A stretch of 5,594 nucleotides of DNA from DASSWG01 sp035704905 (GTDB lineage Bacteria; Bacteroidota; Bacteroidia; Flavobacteriales; Flavobacteriaceae), in the NCBI GenBank assembly GCA_035704905.1, contig DASSWN010000086.1, forward strand, positions 1 through 5,594. The letters are read 5' to 3'. Below are positions 1 to 5,453 of the stretch, piece after piece. The translations under genes were made by a program, and so were the position numbers. The notes beneath the pieces are model-generated. The model worked only from the letters and a program-made list of their open reading frames with translations. It searched no databases and was not told where the DNA came from. Every line of letters begins with the position of its first letter. The first letter of the stretch is position 1.

Positions 1-743
1 TCAACGATGTGGTCTTTTAAATTGGTGATAGATTTATCGTCTTGTGCCGTTATTGCCATCCAACCAACATTATTTCCACGGTTGAAAGCTTGTGAAAAAG
101 TAGTAAATGGAACATAAATTTCTTTTTGACCTTCTTCGGCATTTTGATTGTTACTGGCTTTTTTATACATGCCGATCACCATAAAATTCACTCCATTTAT
201 TTTGATAGTGCTTCCCAGAATATCTTCTCCGGCTTCATAGAGAGCCGATTTTACACCTTCACCAATAACAGCTACTTTTCGGTTTTCGCCTATATCGCTG
301 TAATTGATGAATCTTCCCAAGGTTATATCCATAGGTTGTTGGCGGATAATTTCGGGATAATCGCCATAAACATTGAAAGCACCGCTTTTCAGCCCACGAA
401 TTACATTGTTATTTCCCCCAAAACCTCCCAATTGATTTCTCGGAGAAATATATTGTAAACCGGGAACTTGTTGCCTAAGCGCTTCTACATCTCCCAATTC
501 AAAACTGTATTGCCTTCCTTTTGGGAAACCTTTATATGATTTTGTGGTGGTTTGTGTCCACATGAACATGGAATTGGTGGCAATACCCGAAAAATCTTTG
601 GTGACCCCATTTTCAAGTCCTTTTCCGGCGGCAAGCAGAATTACCAAAATAAAAATACCCCAAATCACGCCGATAGCGGTCAAGACGGTTCTTGCCCAAT
701 TGGCGGTCAGCGATTCCAGTATTTCGTTCCAGCGGTCTTTCAA
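1..743 (-). CDS. MacB/FtsX-type ABC transporter permease, second permease of the operon (partial, C-terminus outside window)
   Basis: The gene encodes the membrane subunit of a type VII (MacB-like) ABC transporter, and 247 codons are visible. The N-terminus has the short amphipathic stretch DRWNEILESL, then transmembrane segment 1 at about residues 19-40 (TVLTAIGVIWGIFILVILLA). A periplasmic MacB_PCD-like domain follows, with the typical LGRFINYSD and KVAVIGEGV stretches. The C-terminal FtsX domain lies beyond base 1. The protein is a paralogue of the 913-2160 product: both share RWxEI near the start, IFILVILL in TM1 and a YKGxxxGR stretch soon after. No ATG or GTG lies near the expected start. 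The frame is closed by an upstream TAA, and the first usable codon is TTG at 743-741, giving (M)KDRWNEI. That codon is the last triplet of a heptamer repeat array filling the spacer to the upstream permease gene. It is probably co-transcribed with the ATPase and first permease. The substrate is unknown. Confidence 0.9.
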   Translation of the reverse strand, partial: MKDRWNEILESLTANWARTVLTAIGVIWGIFILVILLAAGKGLENGVTKDFSGIATNSMFMWTQTTTKSYKGFPKGRQYSFELGDVEALRQQVPGLQYISPRNQLGGFGGNNNVIRGLKSGAFNVYGDYPEIIRQQPMDITLGRFINYSDIGENRKVAVIGEGVKSALYEAGEDILGSTIKINGVNFMVIGMYKKASNNQNAEEGQKEIYVPFTTFSQAFNRGNNVGWMAITAQDDKSITNLKDHIV

Positions 744-838
744 GGTTAAAGGTTTAAAGTTTAAGGCTTAAGGCTTAAGGCTTAAGGTTCAAGGTTCAAG
801 GTTCAAGGTTCAAGGTTTAAGGTTCAAGGTTTAAGGTT
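741..838. repeat. Heptamer tandem array, block A (14 units, plus-strand consensus YAAGGYT)
   Basis: Cutting the sequence every 7 bases from 741 gives CAAGGTT, AAAGGTT, TAAAGTT, three TAAGGCT, TAAGGTT, four CAAGGTT, then TAAGGTT, CAAGGTT and TAAGGTT. There are no insertions or deletions. On the transcribed (minus) strand the unit reads AACCTTG or AACCTTA. The block lies between two permease genes of one operon, and its left-most unit (741-747) overlaps the start of the downstream permease, supplying its TTG start codon. The period is not a multiple of 3, so copy-number change alters spacing rather than extending a reading frame. The variant units (TAAGGCT in a run, TAAGGTT scattered) suggest growth by local duplication. 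Function is unknown. Confidence 0.95.
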
Positions 839-908
839 CATAACTCATCACTCACAACTCACCACTCAAAACTCACCACTCAAAACTCACCACTCAAAAC
901 TCATTACT
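839..908. repeat. Heptamer tandem array, block B (10 units, plus-strand consensus CANNACT)
   Basis: This block continues block A in exactly the same 7-bp register. Its units are CATAACT, CATCACT, CACAACT, CACCACT, CAAAACT, CACCACT, CAAAACT, CACCACT, CAAAACT and CATTACT. The alternation of CAAAACT and CACCACT makes a 14-bp higher-order repeat between 860 and 901. On the minus strand the units read AGTNNTG. The block ends 4 bp short of the TAG stop codon (915-913) of the upstream permease gene, so with block A it accounts for the whole intergenic spacer. On the minus strand every unit junction carries TGA, so no reading frame stays open. The block is non-coding. Whether it acts at RNA level or is just an expanded simple repeat cannot be told from the sequence. 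Confidence 0.95.
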
Positions 909-912
909 AAAA

Positions 913-2160
913 CTATTCATCTCTTAACGCCACGATCGGTTTAATACTTGCCGCTCTCCAAGCGGGAAAAAATCCGGCCACTGCACCAGCGATCACCAAA
1001 ATAAAAACGGTGGTAATGGCGACATTGAAATTTACCGAGGGGTTCGAAATGAATTCGGTTTCTATTAACGGGCCTACCAATTCCAACAAAAACAATCCGC
1101 TTATAAGTCCAATGAAACCAGCGATCAAGGTTACAAAAATAGCTTCGTGCAAAATCATCCCGATAATAGATAATGGTTGCGCACCCAAAGCTTTACGAAT
1201 GCCAATTTCTTTGGTTCGTTCTTTTACAATAATGAGCATGATATTGCTGACGCCCACAATTCCGGCAAAAATAGTTGCGATTCCCACGCCCCAAAAAAAC
1301 CACTTTATCAAACTCATCAGGCCATAAAATTTTTTGGCATCTTCAATGGTATTGTTGATGTCGATCGCACTTTCATCGGATGGTGCGATGGAATATTTCT
1401 CTTTTAAACGTGTTTCCAAATCTGAAACAAACCGGTTCGAGACGGCCATGGCGTTATCGAAATTTTCCATTTTTGGCAATGTAAATGATAGGAAACTAAT
1501 ATTGTTTCCCGCGTTGAAAACCCGTTGTGAGGTAGAAAGCGGAATAAAAACCCGGCTCTCTTCACGGTCACCTCCCGGATCGGAATAAATGCCAACAATT
1601 TTAAAATTCAATCCCGAAATTTGAATACGCTTTCCGAGAGGATCTTCTCCATTTTTGAATAAATCTGTTTGAATTTTTTTTCCGATGACCGCTGTTTTTT
1701 CGTAATTTTCCTGATCGCGGATATTAATGAACCTGCCCGATAAAATTCCTGCGTTTTCCAAAAACTGGTAATCCGGCAAAACACCTTCCACGCGGTAGCT
1801 GCCGGTTTGATCCTTATAATTTACCATTCCGCCCCAAATTCGATTTACCGATGAAGCATATTCCAGTTTGTCTTTATGTTTTTGAACAGCGAAATCGAAG
1901 TCTGCGTTTTTCATTTGAATTCGCCTTCCCGGGTTCAATCCTTTGTATTCAACGGAAGTGACCCCTGTCCACACAAAAATTATATTGGCAGCATCGTTTT
2001 CAAACTGATTGGAAATGCCGTTCTGCATTCCTTGTCCCACGCCCAGCAAAATCACGAGAATAAAAATACCTGAAGCCACAGAAAGGCCGGTTAAAAACGT
2101 TCGCAATTTGTTTTTACGAATGGTTTCAAAAATTTCCTGCCAACGCTCCAAATCAAACAT
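913..2160 (-). CDS. MacB/FtsX-type ABC transporter permease (first permease, complete, 415 aa)
   Basis: This is a membrane subunit of a MacB-family ABC transporter, which couples cytoplasmic ATP hydrolysis to work on a periplasmic or envelope substrate rather than carrying solute through a classical pore. It has the four-helix topology of the family. TM1 is at about residues 19-42. The periplasmic MacB_PCD-like region spans about 45-285. TM2 is at 287-312, TM3 at about 338-362 and TM4 at about 379-400. The family hallmark KERTKEIGIRKALGA at 313-327, between TM2 and TM3, is the coupling region of FtsX-domain permeases. The C-terminus FPAWRAASIKPIVALR is also typical. The length of about 415 is normal. 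The ATG at 2160-2158 overlaps the end of the ATPase gene by 8 bp (ATGTTTGA), which implies translational coupling. Downstream is the heptamer array and then a second, divergent permease. The two probably pair as a heterodimer. Export of antimicrobials or lipoprotein-related traffic are both possible, and the sequence does not decide. Confidence 0.96.
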   Translation of the reverse strand: MFDLERWQEIFETIRKNKLRTFLTGLSVASGIFILVILLGVGQGMQNGISNQFENDAANIIFVWTGVTSVEYKGLNPGRRIQMKNADFDFAVQKHKDKLEYASSVNRIWGGMVNYKDQTGSYRVEGVLPDYQFLENAGILSGRFINIRDQENYEKTAVIGKKIQTDLFKNGEDPLGKRIQISGLNFKIVGIYSDPGGDREESRVFIPLSTSQRVFNAGNNISFLSFTLPKMENFDNAMAVSNRFVSDLETRLKEKYSIAPSDESAIDINNTIEDAKKFYGLMSLIKWFFWGVGIATIFAGIVGVSNIMLIIVKERTKEIGIRKALGAQPLSIIGMILHEAIFVTLIAGFIGLISGLFLLELVGPLIETEFISNPSVNFNVAITTVFILVIAGAVAGFFPAWRAASIKPIVALRDE

Positions 2161-2854
2161 TTGCCAATGCTTTTACCTGTTCCACTTTCGAATCGTTTAT
2201 GATAAGCCCGTCTTTTAAATGCACAATGCGCTTGGTCATATGGGCAATATCCTCTTCGTGGGTAACCACTAAAATGGTTTTGCCCTCATCATTGATGCCT
2301 TGGATCAAATCCATGACTTCATAGGAAGTTTTGGAATCCAACGCGCCGGTGGGTTCGTCAGCAAGCAAGACCTTTGGTTCGCTTGCTAACGCGCGGGCGA
2401 TCGCGACCCGTTGTTTTTGTCCGCCCGAAAGCTCGTTTGGCAAATGGGTTGCCCAGTTTGCCAAACCAACTTTTTCCAAATATGACATCGCTTTTTCGGT
2501 GCGTTCTTTATGTTTCATTCCTTGATAATAAAGCGGCATGGCCACATTATCCAAGGCATTTTTATAATTGATCAGGTTGAAAGATTGAAAGATAAAACCC
2601 AAAAATTTGTTTCGGTAACGGGCGGCAATTTTTTCGTTCAGGTTTTTAATGGGGACGCCATCCAAAATGTAGGATCCGGTGTCGGCTTCATCCAGCATTC
2701 CCAAAATATTGAGCAAGGTTGATTTTCCGGAGCCGGAAGACCCCATAATGGAAACCAGTTCGCCTTCTTTCACATTAAAATTAATCCCTTTCAGCACGTG
2801 CAGGGAATTTGCCCCCGTTTTGTAGGATTTGTGCAAATCTTTGATTTCAATCAT
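2153..2854 (-). CDS. MacB/LolD-type ABC transporter ATP-binding protein (233 aa)
   Basis: This is the cytoplasmic ATPase that powers the two permeases encoded downstream. From the chosen start (MIEIKDLHKSY), all nucleotide-binding motifs are intact. Walker A is GSSGSGKST at 38-46 and the Q-loop is FQSFNL at 89-94. The ABC signature LSGGQKQRVAIARAL is at 142-156, Walker B with catalytic Glu is LLADEP at 163-168, and the D-loop GALD is at 170-173. The H-loop His is in VVTHEE at 196-201. LSGGQ followed by KQRVAIARAL and ADEPTGALD is characteristic of the MacB/LolD/FtsE subfamily. The reading frame stays open upstream to 2968, but those 38 codons have no family resemblance, so the ATG at 2854-2852 is preferred. 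The stop overlaps the permease start by 8 bp. I saw no Bacteroidota-type promoter (TTTG, spacer, TAnnTTTG) in the 207 bp between this gene and the DUF3037 remnant at 3062. Substrate is unknown; MacB-like and LolCDE-like roles cannot be separated here. Confidence 0.97.
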   Translation of the reverse strand: MIEIKDLHKSYKTGANSLHVLKGINFNVKEGELVSIMGSSGSGKSTLLNILGMLDEADTGSYILDGVPIKNLNEKIAARYRNKFLGFIFQSFNLINYKNALDNVAMPLYYQGMKHKERTEKAMSYLEKVGLANWATHLPNELSGGQKQRVAIARALASEPKVLLADEPTGALDSKTSYEVMDLIQGINDEGKTILVVTHEEDIAHMTKRIVHLKDGLIINDSKVEQVKALANV

Positions 2855-3061
2855 AGGTTGGTTTTCGAAGAGGTCTTGTAGATAGGACTGCAACGATGAG
2901 AAATTGTTACACGAAATTGATGATTTTTTTCTTTTCAATGATGAATTTAGAATGAGCAGTGCCACCAAGATATCAATTTCCCTTTTCAGTACATCGGTTT
3001 GTTTTTTTCGTTAAATCACCTCGTCACCTCATTACCAGTCACCGGCATTTCATATCCCGTT

Positions 3062-3310
3062 TCACAATACCAACTCCCGAAACAACTTTTCCAAAGTCTT
3101 GTCAGGATCGTCGCTTAATCCGGAATGTGGCCGTGAGGTTTGAATAATGGAACTGCGCATAGCCGTAAGCCAACGGAAACGCGAAGGCAAATCGAATTGG
3201 GCAATGGGACCCGCATCTTTGTCGCCCGCGGAAATCTTTTCAAATGAGCGCAGGTTTTCTTCTATCTGAGGGCAATCCACTTCTTCGCAAAGTGCCATCA
3301 ACCGTTTCCT
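3062..3310 (-). pseudogene. DUF3037 protein remnant (C-terminal two thirds, N-terminus missing)
   Basis: The translation from about codon KRLMALCEE to the stop resembles the C-terminal part of DUF3037 proteins. Recognisable stretches are CPQIEENLRSFEKISAGD, AGPIAQF, RFRWLTAMRSSIIQTSRPH, SGLSDDP and a final LEKLFRELV. DUF3037 proteins are usually about 120-130 residues, and only about 80 remain. The frame is closed by a TAA at 3313-3311, and the N-terminal strands are absent from all frames upstream. TTG at 3301 and ATG at 3298 could start translation of the fragment, but they fall inside a conserved segment and are probably not authentic starts. In many genomes DUF3037 follows a HipA-like kinase gene, and a piece of that partner lies directly upstream here (3306-3410). 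The intact conserved motifs mean the decay is recent, or that the fragment is still under some selection. The function of the family is unknown. I am confident of the family match and fairly confident that it is broken. Confidence 0.72.
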
Positions 3311-3410
3311 TTAACAAATCCTGAATTTCTTCGTCGCCTTCGGTCCTTCCAAAAGCTTCGTCCAAATGGGCAAAAACAAGTTCCGGAACTTTCAAACCCA
3401 GTAATCTGAA
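3306..3410 (-). pseudogene. HipA-like kinase fragment (internal, about 35 codons)
   Basis: The frame beginning at 3410 reads FRLLGLKVPELVFAHLDE, followed by FGRTEGDEEIQDLLKE. This matches the segment of the HipA-like (HipA_2 type) kinases normally found at about residues 45-85, between the N-lobe lysine region and the GLNLG-type stretch. Nothing of the start, the catalytic loop or the C-terminal lobe is present. On its 5' side, similarity stops around codon 3410, about 27 bp after the stop of the outer-membrane protein gene. On its 3' side it stops around 3306, where the DUF3037 remnant begins in another frame. A TTG-started frame (3440-3240) runs through it, but the continuation after 3306 reads the DUF3037 DNA out of frame and is meaningless. 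It encodes no functional kinase. The family call rests on a short stretch, but its neighbour supports it, because HipA-like kinase and DUF3037 genes are typical partners. Confidence 0.6.
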
Positions 3411-3436
3411 ATAGCAAAAACCATTCTGTTGCGATC

Positions 3437-3955
3437 TCAAATGCGAATACTAACGCCTGCAATAGGACGCAGGGCACTGGAAAAAAAGCTGCTATTCTCG
3501 TCGTAAAACACATTGTACATTAGGCCCAAAAAAAGCTGGACGCTTCCTCCGCTTCGATATCCGCCTCCAACCCAAAGGGCATTTTCGCTGATGTCTTGAG
3601 AATAGTCTATGGTTTCGGATTCCAATTTTCCGAAGTAATATTCATATTGTGTCCGCAAAAAAAGATTATCAATGGGATAAATGTTTAGATATGGCCCGAA
3701 ATGAAATAAGTTTTGCTTTATAAAATCATCTTTAGAATAAAGGTATCCGGCCGTAATTCCTGGCTCCACATACGCAGAAACACGATACCCCACAAACGGG
3801 GCGATTGAGAACCCAAAATAATTGTTGCCGCCAAAATTGAATGCAGCGGTACCGCCCACCCGCCATTCGTTGCTTTTCTTTGTTTTTGATCGATTAATTT
3901 GACCAAAACTGATGGCGCTGCTTAAAAGGAAAATAAGAAGAAAACTTCTTTTCAT
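3437..3955 (-). CDS. Secreted, probably outer-membrane beta-barrel protein (172 aa)
   Basis: The product starts MKRSFLLIFLLSSAISFGQ. It has a basic N-terminus, a hydrophobic core at residues 5-17 and likely cleavage after Gly18, leaving an N-terminal Gln as is common in Bacteroidota. The mature part has alternating polar and hydrophobic short strands rich in Gly and aromatic residues, for example FGFSIAPFVGYRV, YVEPGITAGYLY and LRTQYEYYFGKL. Turns separate them, and the protein ends in a strand finishing SIRI. This is the look of a small porin-like barrel of about eight strands. An in-frame GTG at 4024 would add 23 residues before the signal peptide, so the ATG at 3955-3953 is chosen. No Shine-Dalgarno motif is seen, as usual for this phylum. 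A weak candidate promoter lies about 95-130 bp upstream. Two gene remnants follow downstream on the same strand. No specific function can be assigned. A soluble secreted beta protein is the main alternative. Confidence 0.8.
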   Translation of the reverse strand: MKRSFLLIFLLSSAISFGQINRSKTKKSNEWRVGGTAAFNFGGNNYFGFSIAPFVGYRVSAYVEPGITAGYLYSKDDFIKQNLFHFGPYLNIYPIDNLFLRTQYEYYFGKLESETIDYSQDISENALWVGGGYRSGGSVQLFLGLMYNVFYDENSSFFSSALRPIAGVSIRI

Positions 3956-4050
3956 ACTTGCTCGAATTTGGAGAACAAGATAAGGAAAAATAATTTTAAG
4001 TGCCATAATTCTGTGGTGAAGCACGATTAGCGATTCAAGATTCGGAAATC

Positions 4051-4083
4051 AAAAAGTATATTGGTTAGTAAACTTGAAACAAA
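4051..4083 (-). promoter_or_regulatory. Weak candidate Bacteroidota promoter for the 3437-3955 gene
   Basis: On the minus strand, TTTG at 4083-4080 is followed after 21 bases by TACTTTTT at 4058-4051. This differs by one base from the -7 consensus TAnnTTTG used by the Bacteroidota primary sigma factor. It would give a leader of roughly 90 nt before the ATG at 3955. In DNA this AT-rich such a match can occur by chance. Confidence 0.3.
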
Positions 4084-4148
4084 ATGTAGCAAAAGACACG
4101 ATTTCGGAAAACTATATGCAAACTGGCGGTAACCGAGGGTCGGTAAAA

Positions 4149-4177
4149 CCCTTTCAGGGTTTCAAAGCCTGAAAGGG
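4149..4177. other. Perfect 10-bp hairpin, terminator-like or palindromic intergenic repeat
   Basis: CCCTTTCAGG at 4149-4158 and its exact reverse complement CCTGAAAGGG at 4168-4177 enclose a 9-base loop. On the plus strand the stem is followed by CTATTTTTATT (4178-4188), which resembles the U-tract of an intrinsic terminator. On the minus strand it is followed by only four T residues. No plus-strand gene ends just upstream, so a terminator role has no obvious client. The alternatives are a dispersed palindromic repeat or a terminator left over from a lost gene. Confidence 0.65.
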
Positions 4178-4331
4178 CTATTTTTATTCCGTTGAATCAA
4201 AACTAATAAAGTCTATTTTAGCAGCAAAGAATTTTAATGGCTCAGTTGCAGACTTGCGGAAGTATGTTAAAGCTACATTTCATGTTTTAAAAACTCGTGA
4301 TAGCTTAGAAGCTTTTCATCGAATATTGTAA
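4173..4331 (+). pseudogene. Start-less coding-like remnant, unidentified
   Basis: From the TGA at 4170-4172 to the TAA at 4329-4331 one plus-strand frame is open. Its last 33 codons give a well-behaved protein-like sequence (NFNGSVADLRKYVKATF, then LKTRDSLEAFHRIL) that looks alpha-helical and carries no membrane segment. There is no ATG or GTG in the frame before it, and the upstream end falls in the hairpin. I do not recognise the family. It could be the 3' end of a gene whose front was deleted, in line with the other gene debris nearby, or a chance open frame. It ends 18 bp before the lipoprotein start. Confidence 0.25.
4192..4221 (+). promoter_or_regulatory. Weak candidate promoter for the lipoprotein pair
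   Basis: TTG at 4192-4194 is followed after 19 bases by TATTTTAG at 4214-4221, one mismatch from the Bacteroidota -7 element TAnnTTTG. Transcription would begin about 120 nt before the ATG at 4350. A second, closer -7-like string (TAATTTTA, 4329-4336) lacks a matching upstream element. Both are weak in AT-rich DNA. Confidence 0.28.
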
Positions 4332-4349
4332 TTTTACCTTCTTAACCCA

Positions 4350-5453
4350 ATGAAAATAAAACTACTTTCCATTTTCCTACTTCTTTTGATAGGCTGTAAA
4401 CAAGAGTCTCAAAATTCCGATTTGTTGATGGGCACATATAGAACTTTGGACCGGAATATCCCTTTCCCGTTCTTATTGGATAAAAATAAGGATTCCATCT
4501 TTTTTATCGACCATAAAAATGAAGTATTGGACAAAACTCTTGCTGATTCTCCTGCTTATAAAACGGGCGACACGATACGGATGCCGCAACATTCGTTTAA
4601 TTATCTAAAACATGGGTTTTGGATTGTTTCGTCCAATACCAAAGATTCCCTAGCTTTCCCATTTCGGCATGAAAAGTTTATTGCAAATTTTAAGTACGCA
4701 AAGGAAACCGAAGATTTTGATGTGGAAAAAGTAAAAAAGCAACTTTTACAAAATCGATATGAAGCCGAGGTAATCTCCGCCACGCCCAATAGCGATTTAC
4801 AATTGATCAAAACTTGGCAGTTTTCCAACGACAGCCTGCAAACCGTTTTCTTATATTATCAGGATGAATTGGTACATGCCGAACAGCAAATCAAAAAATA
4901 CCATCTTTTTGAACGCAGTGGGAAATTGTTCTTTTCAGAAAACGAATTACCTGAGAATCCGCAGGTACTATATCAGATTATAGATTTTGATACTGATTCC
5001 TTTACCGTTCAATATTACAGAAACAACGAAAAAATTCTGGAAGACTACAAAATGACTGAAAAGGGAAACCTTCCCATGGAAATCCCTTTCTATACCCGGT
5101 GTTTGGAAGGACAAGCAGGACAATATTACCACGACGACATTACTTACAAAAAAGGAAATGAATATTTGCTTCGGAAAATAAGTGAAAACGCGCCATTAGC
5201 GCAAGGCAACGGATATATTACAGTACATTTTGTGCTGAATTGTGAAGGAAAATTGGGAAGGATAGGTTTGGAACAAATGGACCGGAATTATAAGGCAACC
5301 TCTTTTGCCTCGGGACTTGTGAAACATATTATTTCAAAGGTTTCCCAGCTTAAGGATTGGCCCGAAGTTAAATCTGGTTATGCCTACAAAGACGTGCATG
5401 CCTTTTTAATGTTCAAAATTGAAAACGGAAAAATCACCGACCTATGTCCATAA
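4350..5453 (+). CDS. Lipoprotein with a TonB-C-terminus-like domain (367 aa)
   Basis: The N-terminus MKIKLLSIFLLLLIGC is a type II signal peptide, with lipobox L-I-G-C and the acylated Cys at residue 16. The mature protein is anchored in the inner or outer membrane facing the periplasm, or on the surface. Residues 20-245 form a globular, mixed polar region with no transmembrane segment and no motif I recognise. From about residue 286 the sequence GYITVHFVLNCEGKLGRIG begins a region resembling the TonB C-terminal fold, with a beta strand, turn, strand, then helix (FASGLVKHIISKVSQLKDW) and a closing strand (AFLMFKIENG). In Bacteroidota such domains are common in lipoproteins of unknown role, so this need not be an energy transducer, and it lacks TonB's N-terminal transmembrane helix and Pro-rich linker. 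The stop overlaps the next lipoprotein gene by 10 bp, implying one operon and coupled translation. The domain call is tentative; the lipoprotein call is strong. Confidence 0.88.
   Translation: MKIKLLSIFLLLLIGCKQESQNSDLLMGTYRTLDRNIPFPFLLDKNKDSIFFIDHKNEVLDKTLADSPAYKTGDTIRMPQHSFNYLKHGFWIVSSNTKDSLAFPFRHEKFIANFKYAKETEDFDVEKVKKQLLQNRYEAEVISATPNSDLQLIKTWQFSNDSLQTVFLYYQDELVHAEQQIKKYHLFERSGKLFFSENELPENPQVLYQIIDFDTDSFTVQYYRNNEKILEDYKMTEKGNLPMEIPFYTRCLEGQAGQYYHDDITYKKGNEYLLRKISENAPLAQGNGYITVHFVLNCEGKLGRIGLEQMDRNYKATSFASGLVKHIISKVSQLKDWPEVKSGYAYKDVHAFLMFKIENGKITDLCP

Larger units (their letters stand above)
4025..4349. other. Divergent intergenic region (325 bp)
   Basis: This region separates the minus-strand outer-membrane protein gene from the plus-strand lipoprotein pair. 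It holds a weak candidate promoter for each direction, a perfect 10-bp hairpin at 4149-4177 and a start-less coding-like stretch up to the TAA at 4331. Nothing else was recognised. There is no tRNA-like fold and no riboswitch motif. Confidence 0.8.

Noticed and set aside
126..458. Plus-strand frame of 110 codons
   Set aside because: It is antisense to the strongly supported permease coding sequence and has no recognisable features.
741..908. Possible CRISPR array
   Set aside because: The period is 7 bp with no unique spacers; it is a simple tandem array.
2855..2968. N-terminal extension of the ATPase (38 codons)
   Set aside because: The extension has no family resemblance, and the family normally starts at the MIEIKDLHKSY position.
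3016..3030. Short direct repeat TCACCTC with 8-bp spacing, recalling the heptamer array
   Set aside because: There are only two copies, with a different period; too little to call a repeat element.
3035..3045. Near-palindrome CCAGTCACCGG
   Set aside because: It is imperfect and isolated, with no T-tract or positional logic; probably chance.
3240..3440. 66-codon minus-strand frame as a complete gene
   Set aside because: Only 3306-3410 carries HipA-like similarity; the rest reads DUF3037-coding DNA out of frame and starts at a TTG overlapping the preceding gene's stop.
3298..3513. 71-codon minus-strand frame rich in Phe and Cys
   Set aside because: It is a shadow of the outer-membrane gene and the HipA fragment in another frame, with no motif.
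3956..4024. GTG start adding 23 residues to the outer-membrane protein
   Set aside because: It would bury a clear signal peptide that begins at the internal ATG.
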